Origin: Cohnella endophytica
Lineage (GTDB): Bacteria > Bacillota > Bacilli > Paenibacillales > Paenibacillaceae
Length of the DNA: 64,000 nucleotides
Assembly: GCF_003628305.1 (NCBI RefSeq)
Contig: NZ_RBZM01000007.1
Location: forward strand, 248,001 to 312,000
Direction of reading: 5' to 3'
The notes under the pieces are model-generated. The model did no database searches and was not told where the DNA came from. It saw only the letters and a program-made list of their open reading frames with translations. Of this stretch, positions 45,047 through 54,426 are shown piece after piece. A program made the position numbers and the translations under genes. The first letter of the stretch is position 1; each line of letters starts with the position of its first letter.

Positions 45047-46676
45047 GAAAAGTATTAATCGTTGACGACGAGGAATGGACGCGAATCAGCATCAAGGAGA
45101 TCATCGGCAGGAAGTCTCTCGGCATGGAAGTATCCGGGGAGGCTCGCAACGGCCAGGCGGCGCTGGGGCTCATTCGACAGAACCCTCCCGACATCCTCAT
45201 AACCGATATCCGCATGCCGATTATGGACGGAATGGCGTTGCTGGAGCGGGTTCATCAAGAATTCCCCAAAATTATCCCTATCGTTCTAAGCGGATATTCC
45301 GAGTTCGAATACGCGAAGAAAGCGATCGTGTACGGCGTATTCGATTATATCCTGAAGCCGATAGACGAGGACCAGCTGGACCAAACGCTGAATAAAGCGG
45401 CCGTTCGGCTGAACGAAGAAGACTTCCGCAAGGACGAGCTCGTGCAGATGAATATCCAGATCAACGAGAGCGGCCCGCTCACCAAAGAACGGGCGCTTAC
45501 CCGATGGGTGACGGATCCCCGGATGACCCGGGAGCAGATTCGCCAAGCGCTGCGCAAAGCGGATTTTCCGGAAGATCGGACGGGGGAGAGCCGGATGGTT
45601 ATCCTTGTGTTCCAAGCGGACAATTTCGAGCAAATCGCGGCCCGCAAGTACGGGAACGATGCCGGGTTGACCAGCTTCGTACTTCTTAATGCTCTGGAGG
45701 AGCTTCTGCAGCCGTTGGGAAGCGGAATCGCGTTCCGCAAGTTCGGCCGGCAGAATGAATTCATTTGGTTGAAGACGGTGCCTCCGGAGGAGCTCGACGC
45801 GGAGTTCCACGGGTTCTACGGAGATTTGGAACGCGTGTTGGCCAAGCTCGCGGAGCTTGCGGGATTCAGTCTCCATGTCGGGGTCGGAGGAGAATTCGCC
45901 GATATCCAAGCTGCCGTTCATCCTATGATCAGGCTACCGAAGCGGTTCGCAACGCCGGCATCGTTCATCGCGGACCGATCGTTCACACGGATGAAGTCAG
46001 TAGCCGCAACGAATATTTTATTTATCCGGACAACAAGGAGAAAGCGCTGCTGCACTACCTGGAGAACGGCTACAAGCAGCAAGCGGAGGAAATGATCGAC
46101 GAGCTGTTCCGCGAGTGGAAGGCAAGCGAGACGATCCATCCGAACAGCATTCGCGATACGTTTAACGAGCTGAAGATAGGCATCCGCAAGCTGCTCAAAA
46201 AGCATAACGCCACGATGGAACAGGTTCTGAACGAAGCGTCGCAATCGGATTCGGACGGGGCGGAATCCCGCTCGTTCGAAGAGATGAGGCGATGGTTGGA
46301 CCGGGCGATCGAAGGCGTAACCGCCTATTTGACTTCCTCTCGCAAGGTCGGCGCTAAGAAAGCGGTCGAAGATATCGTACAGTTTCTCAATCAGCACTAC
46401 GGAGAAGAAATATCCTTGCATGCGGTATCCGAGCGGTTCCATCTCAATCCCGCGTATTTGTCCAGGCTGTTCAAGAACGAAACGGGGCAGACGTTCAACG
46501 ATTACTTAAGCAAGATTAGGCTAGATGCGGCGGTGAACCTGCTGAGGAACGATCAGTTGAAGGTAGGGGACATCGCTCCCATGGTCGGTTACGAGAACGT
46601 TAATTATTTTCTGAAGAAGTTCAAGGACTACTATGGCTGCACCCCGTCGGAATACCGTAAGAGTCACCTCGGCTAA
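45043..46676 (+). pseudogene. AraC-type response regulator with a single-base frameshift
   Basis: The first frame (45043 onward) encodes a receiver domain with D8/D9 and D55 in TDIRMP and the start of the middle domain up to DIQAAVH. From about 45921 the protein continues in the next frame as SYDQATEAVRNAGIVHRG and runs to a full AraC domain (ISLHAVSERFHLNPAYLSRLFK, IAPMVGYENVNYFLKKFK) ending at 46676. One base seems to be missing between about 45910 and 45923. If real, the product loses its DNA-binding domain. Both halves look otherwise intact, so a recent mutation or sequencing error is possible. Confidence 0.85.
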
Positions 46677-46683
46677 TCTTCTG

Positions 46684-46722
46684 ACCGGTGATCGTCCTAG
46701 CGGCGAATCATCGGTTTTTTTT
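46684..46722 (+). terminator. Terminator after the response regulator gene
   Basis: 9-bp stem ACCGGTGAT/ATCATCGGT with one wobble pair, followed by eight Ts. Confidence 0.85.
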
Positions 46723-46800
46723 GTACCCGCGCCGACCGATGTCAAAAAAGTATATCTAAAACGGTAAAACGATTGGAGTGTGCGCGGCTCGGTCGTTTTC

Positions 46801-46806
46801 TATAAT
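46801..46806 (+). promoter_or_regulatory. -10 box before the binding-protein gene
   Basis: Perfect TATAAT 34 bp before the start codon with no recognisable -35 at normal distance, as expected for a promoter that needs the AraC-type regulator. Confidence 0.5.
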
Positions 46807-46839
46807 GAGGAGGCAATAAACGAAATGGGAGGGGTCAAC

Positions 46840-48195
46840 ATGATTAGAACGAAGAAAGCGGCTACGCTGGGGGTAACGCTAGCTCTTACGGCCTCGTTAT
46901 TGGCCGCGTGCGGCTCGAACTCGAAAGACAACGAAGGACAAGCAAGCGCATCGGTAAACCCCGATTCAAGTCCTGCGGCATCCGCTTCGGCATCGCCAGT
47001 GACGCTGAAGTATTTGACGTGGACGTATTCCGACCGCACGCCGTCTACCGACGCATGGATCAAGGACTTGAAGGACCAATTCAACATCACGATCGACATG
47101 CAGAACGTGCCTTCGGATCAGTACGCAACGATGTTGAAGACGAAATACGCATCGAGCGATTTGCCGGACTTGTTCATGACCCACGGCATAGACAAAGATT
47201 TGAACTTCGTGGAGAAAATGACGGCCCAACCGGGACAACTGGCAGACCTGTCCGATCTGGCTTCGGTCAAGGACTTCATTCCTTCCGTCATCGAGAGCCG
47301 TAAGAACAACAAGGAAGGCAAGCTGTATTATCTTCCGATCTCGACCAACGCGCTGGGCGTGCTGTACAACAAAAAAGTGTTCGCGGACAACGGAATCGCC
47401 GTTCCGACGAATATCGACGAGCTGACGGCTTCCTTCGAGAAGCTGAAGGCGGCGGGAATCGCTCCGATGGCGGCAGGCTTCAAGGATGCTTGGACGACGC
47501 AGATCATTCCGTTCATCGCGTTCGGCCAATACATCAACACGAAGGATCCGACGATTCGGGTGAAGCTGGCGACCGGCGAGTTGAAATACGCCGATATTAA
47601 GGACGACGTTAAGAAAGTGCTCAGCGTTCAATCGGGTTGGGCGGACAAAGGTTACTTCTCGGATAACTTCCTTGGCACTGACGTCAGCGTAGCCAGCCAA
47701 ATGGTAGGCACGGGCAAAGCTGCGATGTTGGTGTCGGGAACCTGGCAGCTCGGCGCGATTCAGAGCGCGAACCCGGATGCCGAGATCGGATTTTTCGCTC
47801 TTCCGCTGAACGCCGCGGGCGAGAAGACGATTCTCCCGACGAGCGCGAACGAAGGCTTGCTGATCAACGCCAAATCCAAGAACGTGGAAGCTGCCAAGCA
47901 GGCGATGGATTTCTACCTGAGCGCGGACAACCAAGCTCGCATCATGAAGGATTTGAACGGCATTCCGACCAACATGAAGGTACAGGTCGACAATCCTTTC
48001 ACGAAGGAAGTTCAGAACGTGATGTCTCAGGTAACGGTTCAATCGGATTGGTGGGGCACGGACGGCTTATATAATCCGCTTAGCACGACCTTCAACATGG
48101 AGAAGCAGCAGCAAGGCTTGATCGCCAAAGGTACGACTCCGGATCAATTCATCTCCGACTTCGATGCCGCCAACGCTAAAGCTTTTTCCAAATAG
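46840..48195 (+). CDS. Sugar ABC transporter solute-binding lipoprotein
   Basis: Lipoprotein of 451 residues; ATG 46840 follows GGAGGGGTCAAC. Lipobox LLAAC with C24, then a Ser/Ala-rich linker of about 25 residues, then a family 1 solute-binding domain (LPDLFMTHG, GKLYYLPISTNALGVLYNKKVF, GTGKAAMLVSGTWQLGAI). First gene of the operon with two permeases and a glycoside hydrolase, so it should bind an oligosaccharide. Confidence 0.93.
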   Translation: MIRTKKAATLGVTLALTASLLAACGSNSKDNEGQASASVNPDSSPAASASASPVTLKYLTWTYSDRTPSTDAWIKDLKDQFNITIDMQNVPSDQYATMLKTKYASSDLPDLFMTHGIDKDLNFVEKMTAQPGQLADLSDLASVKDFIPSVIESRKNNKEGKLYYLPISTNALGVLYNKKVFADNGIAVPTNIDELTASFEKLKAAGIAPMAAGFKDAWTTQIIPFIAFGQYINTKDPTIRVKLATGELKYADIKDDVKKVLSVQSGWADKGYFSDNFLGTDVSVASQMVGTGKAAMLVSGTWQLGAIQSANPDAEIGFFALPLNAAGEKTILPTSANEGLLINAKSKNVEAAKQAMDFYLSADNQARIMKDLNGIPTNMKVQVDNPFTKEVQNVMSQVTVQSDWWGTDGLYNPLSTTFNMEKQQQGLIAKGTTPDQFISDFDAANAKAFSK

Positions 48196-48219
48196 AACAT
48201 TAAAAGCATAGAAGGAGCG

Positions 48220-48252
48220 TCGGCCGGTGTTGCTTTCTGGGATACCGGCCGA
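48220..48252 (+). other. Intercistronic hairpin between binding protein and permease genes
   Basis: TCGGCCGGT pairs with ACCGGCCGA around a 15-base loop with no T-run. Similar hairpins protect the binding-protein message and lower permease expression in maltose-type operons. Confidence 0.55.
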
Positions 48253-48282
48253 TTCCCGTTTAGGATTGGAGGAGAACGAGCC

Positions 48283-49167
48283 ATGCTGAGATCGAAATGG
48301 AGTACGGAGCTGAAGTGGCTATCGTTCCTGCTGCCGGCACTCGTGTTTTACTTAGGTTTTTATCTGGTACCGACACTGGGCTCCGCCTATTATTCCTTAA
48401 CCGATTGGGACGGAATTACGAGCAAGTTCATCGGCTTTGACAATTACAAGGAAATGTTCCACGATCGCATGATCGTGACATCCTTTCGGAATACGGTTAT
48501 GTATACGGTGAGCATCACGGTTCTGCAGAACGTCGTCGGGCTTCTCGTCGCGATGCTCCTCGTCCGCAAATTCAGGGGCGTAAACGTGATGCGGACGATG
48601 CTGTTCATGCCTTATATTTTCTCTACTCTGCTTATCGGTTACGTATGGGGTTTTATCCTCGAGCCGAATATCGGCGTCGTTAACAACGTGCTGGATGCCA
48701 TCGGCTTGGACGCTTGGAAGATGGGTTGGCTAAGCGACCCCGGCACGGCACGGTGGATGATCGTCCTCGTCACGATCTGGCAATGCATGGGTTACTCGAT
48801 GGTCATCTATATCGCGGGATTGCAGGGCATTCCGAAGAATCTTTACGAGAGCGGCGATCTGGACGGAGCCATCGGCTGGCGCCGGTTCGTTCACATCACG
48901 TTCCCGCTCGTCGCTCCGGCCTTCACCATTAACATCGTACTGTGCCTTATCGGCAACCTGCAGCTATTCAACCAAATCTTCGCTCTGACGGGCGGCGGCC
49001 CGGGCTATTCGACGGAGTCGGTCGCCACGATGATCTATCAGCTCGGCTTCGGGAGCGGAATACGCTGGGGCTACGGCTCCGCTCTGTCCGTTACGTTGTT
49101 CGCCTGCATTCTGCTGCTTACTACGGTCATGGTGACGTTCCTGCGCAAGAGAGAGGTGGAGATGTAA
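48283..49167 (+). CDS. Carbohydrate ABC transporter permease 1
   Basis: Membrane protein of 294 residues with six predicted helices. The EAA loop reads ESGDLDGAIGWRRFVHITFPLVAP, so the usual Ala-Ala is Ser-Gly here. GGAGGAGAACGAGCC precedes ATG 48283. Its stop overlaps the next start by one base. No ATPase gene is present in the operon. Confidence 0.93.
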   Translation: MLRSKWSTELKWLSFLLPALVFYLGFYLVPTLGSAYYSLTDWDGITSKFIGFDNYKEMFHDRMIVTSFRNTVMYTVSITVLQNVVGLLVAMLLVRKFRGVNVMRTMLFMPYIFSTLLIGYVWGFILEPNIGVVNNVLDAIGLDAWKMGWLSDPGTARWMIVLVTIWQCMGYSMVIYIAGLQGIPKNLYESGDLDGAIGWRRFVHITFPLVAPAFTINIVLCLIGNLQLFNQIFALTGGGPGYSTESVATMIYQLGFGSGIRWGYGSALSVTLFACILLLTTVMVTFLRKREVEM

Positions 49168-50000
49168 TGAACCGTTCTTTGTCTCCGTTCATGAAGCCGA
49201 TCGGCAAGGGATTGATGTGGATCGTGACCTTGCTCTATATTTATCCGATCCTTCTCGTTCTCTTGTCCGCGGTCAAAAGCAAGAGCGAGCTGGCGATGCA
49301 TCCGTTCGGCTGGCCGAAGAAATGGACCTTCGACGCGTTCTCGAAAGCGTTCGATACGATGCATTATCTCCGCTCGCTGCTCAATACGGTCGGCATCGCC
49401 GCGATCTCGGTCGCCGGAGTGGTATTGATGGCCGCCATGGCGGCTTACGTCATCTCCCGCAGGGATAATCGTTTCTACCGGGGGATGTACCTGGTGTTCC
49501 TCGCCGGGATGATCGTACCGTTTCAGATGGCCATGATTCCGCTGTACAAGGTGCTTCAGACGTTCCATCTGATCAATACGTATCAAGGAGTTATCTTCAT
49601 TTATCTGGGCATGCTGGCTCCGTTCTCCGTGTTTATCTTGAGCGGGTTCGTCAAGGGCGTGCCCAAGGAACTGGAGGAGGCCGCATTCGTAGACGGCTCC
49701 GGCACTTACAAGACGTTCTTCCGCATCGTTCTGCCGCTGTTGAAGCCGGCGGTCACAACGGTAACGGTGCTGAACTTGTTCAACGTATGGAACGATTTCC
49801 TCATGCCGATGCTCTATCTGTCCGACAGCCATAAATCAACGATCACGGTGCAGCTGTCCGCTTTCCAGGGCATGTACAATAACGATTGGTCGCAAATTTT
49901 CGCCGGGGTGTGCTTGATCGTCGTTCCGATGCTCGTCATCTACTTGTTCGCTCAACGGTTTATCATTAGCGGCATCACCGCGGGCGCGGTGAAGGGGTAA
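49167..50000 (+). CDS. Carbohydrate ABC transporter permease 2 (MalG type)
   Basis: Membrane protein of 277 residues with six predicted helices, EAA loop EAAFVDGSGTYKTFFRIVLPLLKP and ending ITAGAVKG. ATG 49167 (TAATG overlap) is chosen over the longer open frame from 48942, which runs inside permease 1. It forms the channel with permease 1. Confidence 0.93.
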   Translation: MNRSLSPFMKPIGKGLMWIVTLLYIYPILLVLLSAVKSKSELAMHPFGWPKKWTFDAFSKAFDTMHYLRSLLNTVGIAAISVAGVVLMAAMAAYVISRRDNRFYRGMYLVFLAGMIVPFQMAMIPLYKVLQTFHLINTYQGVIFIYLGMLAPFSVFILSGFVKGVPKELEEAAFVDGSGTYKTFFRIVLPLLKPAVTTVTVLNLFNVWNDFLMPMLYLSDSHKSTITVQLSAFQGMYNNDWSQIFAGVCLIVVPMLVIYLFAQRFIISGITAGAVKG

Positions 50001-50072
50001 ACGTCGGAAAGAGTATATGAAAAAATTCGTATCGCTAAGGCAACTACTAGAGAACAAAGGTTGGGCTACGGA

Positions 50073-52490
50073 ATGAGCAACGAATTGAAATTTCTAGGCT
50101 TCTGGGCGATCAACGATTCCTTGGATTCGAAGCGGCTGCGTTCGCAGCTCGACGGGCTGAAGGCCTCGGGATTGGAAGGCGTCATCTTCCATCCGCGTTT
50201 CTATCCGAATGACCCTGTTTACATGAGCCCTGCCTATCTGGATGTCGTATCCGACATTATTCTTTATTCGAAAAGCATCGGAATGGCGTTCTGGATCTAC
50301 GACGAGGACGGATGGCCCTCCGGGACTGCGGGTGGCCAGGTGTTGGCACGGCGTCCGGACCTTCGTTGCGAGTGGATCTCTTATGAGCAAGGAGCGGGCG
50401 GCGAATACGGAATCGCCTGTGGCAGCAAGACCGCGGTGTCGTCTTTCGATAACGAGGCGACCGCCCTATTCATAGAGATTACGCACGAAGGTTATCGCCG
50501 GGGGCTGAAGCCGGAAGCGTTCGACTACGTGACCGGATTTTTCACCGACGAGGTGGCTTTTCTTGACGGGCACGGCATTACGGTTAATCATGGGGCGCTT
50601 CCGTGGGACTCCCGATTCCCTGCATTGTACGAGGAACGTTACGACGAGAAGCTGGAACCGCTGTTGCCGCTCTTGTTCGAAGATGGAGAGGGCAGCCGGC
50701 AAATCCGCGTCCGTTATTGGGAAATGGCGACGGATGCTCTTATTGAAGGGTTCTACAAGCCGGTTCAACATTGGTGCGCGGCGAACGGCAAGAAATTCAC
50801 GGGCCACTTGAAGGGAGAGGAAAATCCGTTCTTCCAGCTCTCCTATAGCGGCTCCGCCTTCCAGGTGCTGAAGGGCATAGAGACGCCGGCGATCGACGCG
50901 CTGGAGCGATATCCGGGCAATAACTTCTATCCGCGGATTGTCCATTCGATCGCCATGCAGCAAGGCCGTGACGGAGTTCTCGTCGAAGCGATGGGAGGAA
51001 GCGGTTGGGGCGTGTCGCCGGAGTCCTTCACGGATTACGTGTTATGGCTCGCCGGTCATGGGGTCGAGACGTTCACGCTGCATTTGAACCAATTGCAGCT
51101 GAAGACGCAGGCCATTCACGATTGGCCGCCTTCGATGCCGAGCCATATTACGTGGCGGGACGGCTTCCCGGCTTTGTTGGCATCGCTCAAGGAGAAAGCC
51201 GCGGGGCTACCGGATTTGCGGAGCGAGCCGGACGTTCTTATCGTGACGCCGACCCGCGGCGTCATGGCGTCTTTCGTTCCGGTTGAAGCAATGGTTATCA
51301 ACGAGCATGATGGATCGGGCGTGCCGGATAACGAGTCGGGACTGATCAGCAAGCGGTTCCTCTCGCTTGTGGAGCAATGCCGCGAAGCCGGGCTGCATTA
51401 TGAGCTATCCGAGGAGCGGACCATCGAAGAGGACGGCATCGTCGCAAACGGTAAGTTACGAATCGGACGACGGGAATACGGTAGCGTCCTCCTTGCGGAC
51501 GGCTGCATGTGGGAAGATAGAGGGTTAGTCTCCAAACTGCGCGACGCCGGCATTCGCGTATTGGGCGAAGGAGATTGGCGGCAGGCATTCAGGCTCGAAG
51601 CTTTCTCGGCTAGCGACGAGGTCGGAGCGATGGGAATCGCCGGAACCCACGTAGCTACCGAGACCGAATGGAACCTTCAAGCTCCGGAGAGCAATTTGTT
51701 GTTCGCGGAGTTCGACGCGGCCGCGGACGGAACGCTTAGCGTTGAATGGGAGTTGGAACAACCGATCGCGGGAGCGGATTGGTCGTTCATTCTTCACGAT
51801 CCGGTGGATGAAGTGAGCGCGAACGGGAACGCTCTGCCTATCGCCGAGGAGAATGGGCTATACGTTGCGCGTATACCCGAACAGATCGTCTCGGGAAGCC
51901 AAAGCTTGCGCATCGAAGCGAGGCCGCTTAAGGACGGGGAACGGATTCCTGTTTCCTTCCTGCGGGGATCCTTCGGGGTGAAGAGCGTCTCCGCATACCA
52001 CGAGAAGGACTCGCGCCAATTGCGCACGAAAGGGCCGTTCCATCTGTCGATGTCCGACCAAGCCGACCCCGCGGACTTGATCGCATCCGGATATCCGTTC
52101 GCCGATTTGCCCGCGGTCGTTACCCGGCAAATTCGGCTTGACCTTGAAGGCGCCGAAGATCGGACGCTAATATTGAGCGACGTCCATGCCGACGCGGCTC
52201 TCGTTCGTCTGGACGGCAGGGAACTCGGCTGGACTTGGGGGCCGGAATGGAGCGTGCAGCTTCCTTCTGACTTCGTCTCCGGAGAATACGAGCTCTCGGT
52301 GACTCTCTATCCGAGTACATTCAATAAATTCGGACCTCATCGGCATGTCGACGGCGACCGTTACTTGACGAGCCCTGCTCAATACGCGGGCACCAAGAAT
52401 TTCGCGGATCGCCCGGATGCTCCGGAGCAGACGTTGGGGGACGAATGGCATTTCGTCAAATGGGGCATCGGCGGCGTGAAGCTCGTCTAG
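50073..52490 (+). CDS. Glycoside hydrolase, GH106-like (putative alpha-L-rhamnosidase type)
   Basis: Cytoplasmic protein of 805 residues without a signal peptide. N-terminal barrel-like part with YDEDGWPSGTAGGQVL and FFTDEVAF, motifs of GH106-like enzymes, and an acidic residue in KGEENPFFQLSYSG. The C-terminal part looks beta-rich, with a galactose-binding-like segment (DRTLILSDVHADAALVRLDGRELG). ATG 50073 is preferred over TTG 50061, which would touch its ribosome site. Last gene of the ABC operon, so it probably cleaves the imported oligosaccharide. The family call is from motifs only. Confidence 0.72.
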   Translation: MSNELKFLGFWAINDSLDSKRLRSQLDGLKASGLEGVIFHPRFYPNDPVYMSPAYLDVVSDIILYSKSIGMAFWIYDEDGWPSGTAGGQVLARRPDLRCEWISYEQGAGGEYGIACGSKTAVSSFDNEATALFIEITHEGYRRGLKPEAFDYVTGFFTDEVAFLDGHGITVNHGALPWDSRFPALYEERYDEKLEPLLPLLFEDGEGSRQIRVRYWEMATDALIEGFYKPVQHWCAANGKKFTGHLKGEENPFFQLSYSGSAFQVLKGIETPAIDALERYPGNNFYPRIVHSIAMQQGRDGVLVEAMGGSGWGVSPESFTDYVLWLAGHGVETFTLHLNQLQLKTQAIHDWPPSMPSHITWRDGFPALLASLKEKAAGLPDLRSEPDVLIVTPTRGVMASFVPVEAMVINEHDGSGVPDNESGLISKRFLSLVEQCREAGLHYELSEERTIEEDGIVANGKLRIGRREYGSVLLADGCMWEDRGLVSKLRDAGIRVLGEGDWRQAFRLEAFSASDEVGAMGIAGTHVATETEWNLQAPESNLLFAEFDAAADGTLSVEWELEQPIAGADWSFILHDPVDEVSANGNALPIAEENGLYVARIPEQIVSGSQSLRIEARPLKDGERIPVSFLRGSFGVKSVSAYHEKDSRQLRTKGPFHLSMSDQADPADLIASGYPFADLPAVVTRQIRLDLEGAEDRTLILSDVHADAALVRLDGRELGWTWGPEWSVQLPSDFVSGEYELSVTLYPSTFNKFGPHRHVDGDRYLTSPAQYAGTKNFADRPDAPEQTLGDEWHFVKWGIGGVKLV

Positions 52491-52507
52491 CTGGCTGGAA
52501 TCTTCGT

Positions 52508-52535
52508 AAGGACACCCATTGCAGGTGTCCTTTTT
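52508..52535 (+). terminator. Terminator after the glycoside hydrolase gene
   Basis: 9-bp stem AAGGACACC/GGTGTCCTT with a 7-base loop leading into Ts. Confidence 0.88.
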
Positions 52536-52555
52536 CTTATTTTTGTAAATAATAG

Positions 52556-52585
52556 TTGACAGACCGACGGTCGGTATTTTATGAT
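52556..52585 (+). promoter_or_regulatory. Promoter of the tetR-type gene with operator in the spacer
   Basis: TTGACA (52556-52561), 18-bp spacer, TATGAT (52580-52585). The palindrome ACCGACGGTCGGT at 52563-52575 fills the spacer. Confidence 0.8.
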
Positions 52586-52613
52586 CAGTTCAGACAACAG
52601 ACCGACGGTCGGT
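52560..52613. promoter_or_regulatory. Double TetR operator
   Basis: CAGACCGACGGTCGGT occurs twice, at 52560-52575 and 52598-52613, 38 bp apart. Each holds the perfect palindrome ACCGACGGTCGGT. One copy covers the promoter spacer, the other the start of the message, so the adjacent TetR-type protein probably represses itself and the genes behind it. Confidence 0.8.
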
Positions 52614-52645
52614 TTTGAAGACATTCAGAGAAAGTAGTGAACGCA

Positions 52646-53227
52646 ATGGAACCCATTAACACAAGTTTTCAAGTTATTCTCGACGCGACGGAACAGTTAA
52701 TCCGAGAGAAGGGCTGCAGGCAAACGACGTTGCAGGATATTATCGCGAAGACGGGATTATCCAAAGGAGCGATCTATCATTATGTAACGGGGAAAGACGA
52801 ACTTCTCGGACTCGTGCTTAAATCGCGAATCGAACAGATCAACGCGAAGTTTCACGAGGTGGTAAACAGTCCGGCCTCCCAAGGGTTGGAGAATCCGCTG
52901 AAGCTCATTGCCGCAGGCATCGTGCAAACCTCGCATCCCGAGGATGTAACGAACAAGATCTTTATCTACTTGCTTAGCCAGATGGATAATCCCAAGGTGT
53001 CGGAGATTATGACTGGCGTGTACCAGTATACTTTGAGCACGTGTACGCAATGGATCGAGGTCGGGCAGAAATTCGGAGCGATTCCGGACACCGTTGAAAA
53101 AACGAAGGTAGCCGAAGGAATGCTGATGTTTATGTATGGTCTGCGCGTGCAAAACACGATTAGGCAAGAAGAGGGCAGCATGAACGCGCAGGATATGATG
53201 CAATTCATGTTTCGATCCCTACAATAG
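52646..53227 (+). CDS. TetR-family repressor
   Basis: Regulator of 193 residues from ATG 52646 (GTG 52637 is also possible). Helix-turn-helix at about 8-50: FQVILDATEQLIREKGCRQTTLQDIIAKTGLSKGAIYHYV. The C-terminal part is a helical ligand domain. It stands directly behind two perfect operator palindromes and precedes a small membrane protein gene by 16 bp, so it should control an operon with that gene and the acetyltransferase. Confidence 0.9.
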   Translation: MEPINTSFQVILDATEQLIREKGCRQTTLQDIIAKTGLSKGAIYHYVTGKDELLGLVLKSRIEQINAKFHEVVNSPASQGLENPLKLIAAGIVQTSHPEDVTNKIFIYLLSQMDNPKVSEIMTGVYQYTLSTCTQWIEVGQKFGAIPDTVEKTKVAEGMLMFMYGLRVQNTIRQEEGSMNAQDMMQFMFRSLQ

Positions 53228-53243
53228 GAAAGGAAGTTTAGAC

Positions 53244-53873
53244 ATGTCCAAACGTAAATACGTCGTCTTCACTCTGCTGGTTAACGGAATTATCCCTTGG
53301 GCGCTCTATGTTTGGCTCTCGGATTACATGACGAGCCTTGCCGCCCTCTCCATCGCGACCTTGGTACCGCTGGTAGACAATCTGGCGTATCTGGCCAAGA
53401 ATAGCAAGCTCGATGCTTTCGGCTCCTTAATGCTGTTTACCTTCGTGCTGACTCTAGTCCTTGTCGGGTTGGGCGGGAGCGAGAAGATTCTTCTCATCCG
53501 CGAATCGATGATTACGGGCTCCGTGGGCTTAGTATTTCTGGGGTCGTTGATTTTCCATCGGCCGCTTATGTTCCATCTTGCGAAGCGCTTCATCGGCAAT
53601 CCCGATTTCGAAGGCAATTGGAAGTACGGATACTTTCGTTCCGTCATGAGACTGATGACCTTGATGTGGGGAATAATCCTGCTCGCCGAAGCGGCCGTTC
53701 GCGCCACTCTGGTATTCCGGCTTACGACGGCGCAATTCCTGGCTTTGTCCAATCTCGTGCTGTACGGGTTCATCGGCATAGCGATTGCTTGGACGGTGAT
53801 CTACCGTAGGCATTCGGCTAAGCGGTTAAACGAGATCAAGCGGAACGCGGAGCCGGCGGGAATTCCGGCATGA
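53244..53873 (+). CDS. VC0807-like small membrane protein
   Basis: Integral membrane protein of 209 residues with about six predicted helices. Patterns such as RESMITGSVGLVFLGSLIFHRPLMFHLAKRFIG resemble the VC0807 family, which has no known biochemical role. AGGAAGTTTAG precedes ATG 53244. It overlaps the acetyltransferase gene by 4 bases and belongs to the TetR-controlled unit. Confidence 0.75.
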   Translation: MSKRKYVVFTLLVNGIIPWALYVWLSDYMTSLAALSIATLVPLVDNLAYLAKNSKLDAFGSLMLFTFVLTLVLVGLGGSEKILLIRESMITGSVGLVFLGSLIFHRPLMFHLAKRFIGNPDFEGNWKYGYFRSVMRLMTLMWGIILLAEAAVRATLVFRLTTAQFLALSNLVLYGFIGIAIAWTVIYRRHSAKRLNEIKRNAEPAGIPA

Positions 53874-54382
53874 CCATTACGGAATTGCAAAGCAAGGACA
53901 AGAGCGGGGTTATGAGCTTATTCCGATCCGTGAAGACGAACTTACGGAGACAAGGGATCAAGCAATGGGATTGGCTATACCCGAACGGCTTGGTGATCGG
54001 TAGCGATCTGAGAAGCCGGAATTCGTTCGGCATCGTTAGGGATGGCCGAGTCGTCGCCGCGATCGTCCTCGACGCGAAGCAAAGCTCGAAATACGCGAAG
54101 TTAGATTGGGCGGATAAGCAAGGGAGGCCGGCTTGCATCCACAGGCTCGCCGTGCATCCCGACTATCAAGGCCAAGGGTTGGGCAAGCAACTGCTTCGGT
54201 TCGCCGAAAGCCTTGCAGGCCGAAGAGGGTACAGCAGCATACGTCTGGACGTCTATACGGAAAATCCCGGCGCGGTAGGCATGTACAGTCGAGCCGGCTA
54301 TCGGCAGGTGGGAAAGATTGAGTTTCCCTTTCGGCAAGCGCCTTACTTATGTTTCGAGAAGCTCCTTCAGGCAGAGGGTTAA
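53870..54382 (+). CDS. GNAT-family N-acetyltransferase
   Basis: Enzyme of 170 residues that should acetylate an amine with acetyl-CoA. The CoA-binding motif A reads VHPDYQGQGLGKQLLRFAE, followed by the IRLDVYTENPGAVGMYSRAGYRQVG segment near the C-terminus. Its ATG overlaps the stop of the membrane protein gene. Substrate unknown. Confidence 0.88.
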   Translation: MTITELQSKDKSGVMSLFRSVKTNLRRQGIKQWDWLYPNGLVIGSDLRSRNSFGIVRDGRVVAAIVLDAKQSSKYAKLDWADKQGRPACIHRLAVHPDYQGQGLGKQLLRFAESLAGRRGYSSIRLDVYTENPGAVGMYSRAGYRQVGKIEFPFRQAPYLCFEKLLQAEG

Positions 54383-54426
54383 GCAACGATCGGCCCGATA
54401 AATAAACGTGACGAGGGGATACCCGC

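Noticed and set aside
48942..49166. N-terminal extension of permease 2
   Set aside because: It lies inside permease 1 in another frame; the TAATG overlap at 49165-49169 gives the normal start.
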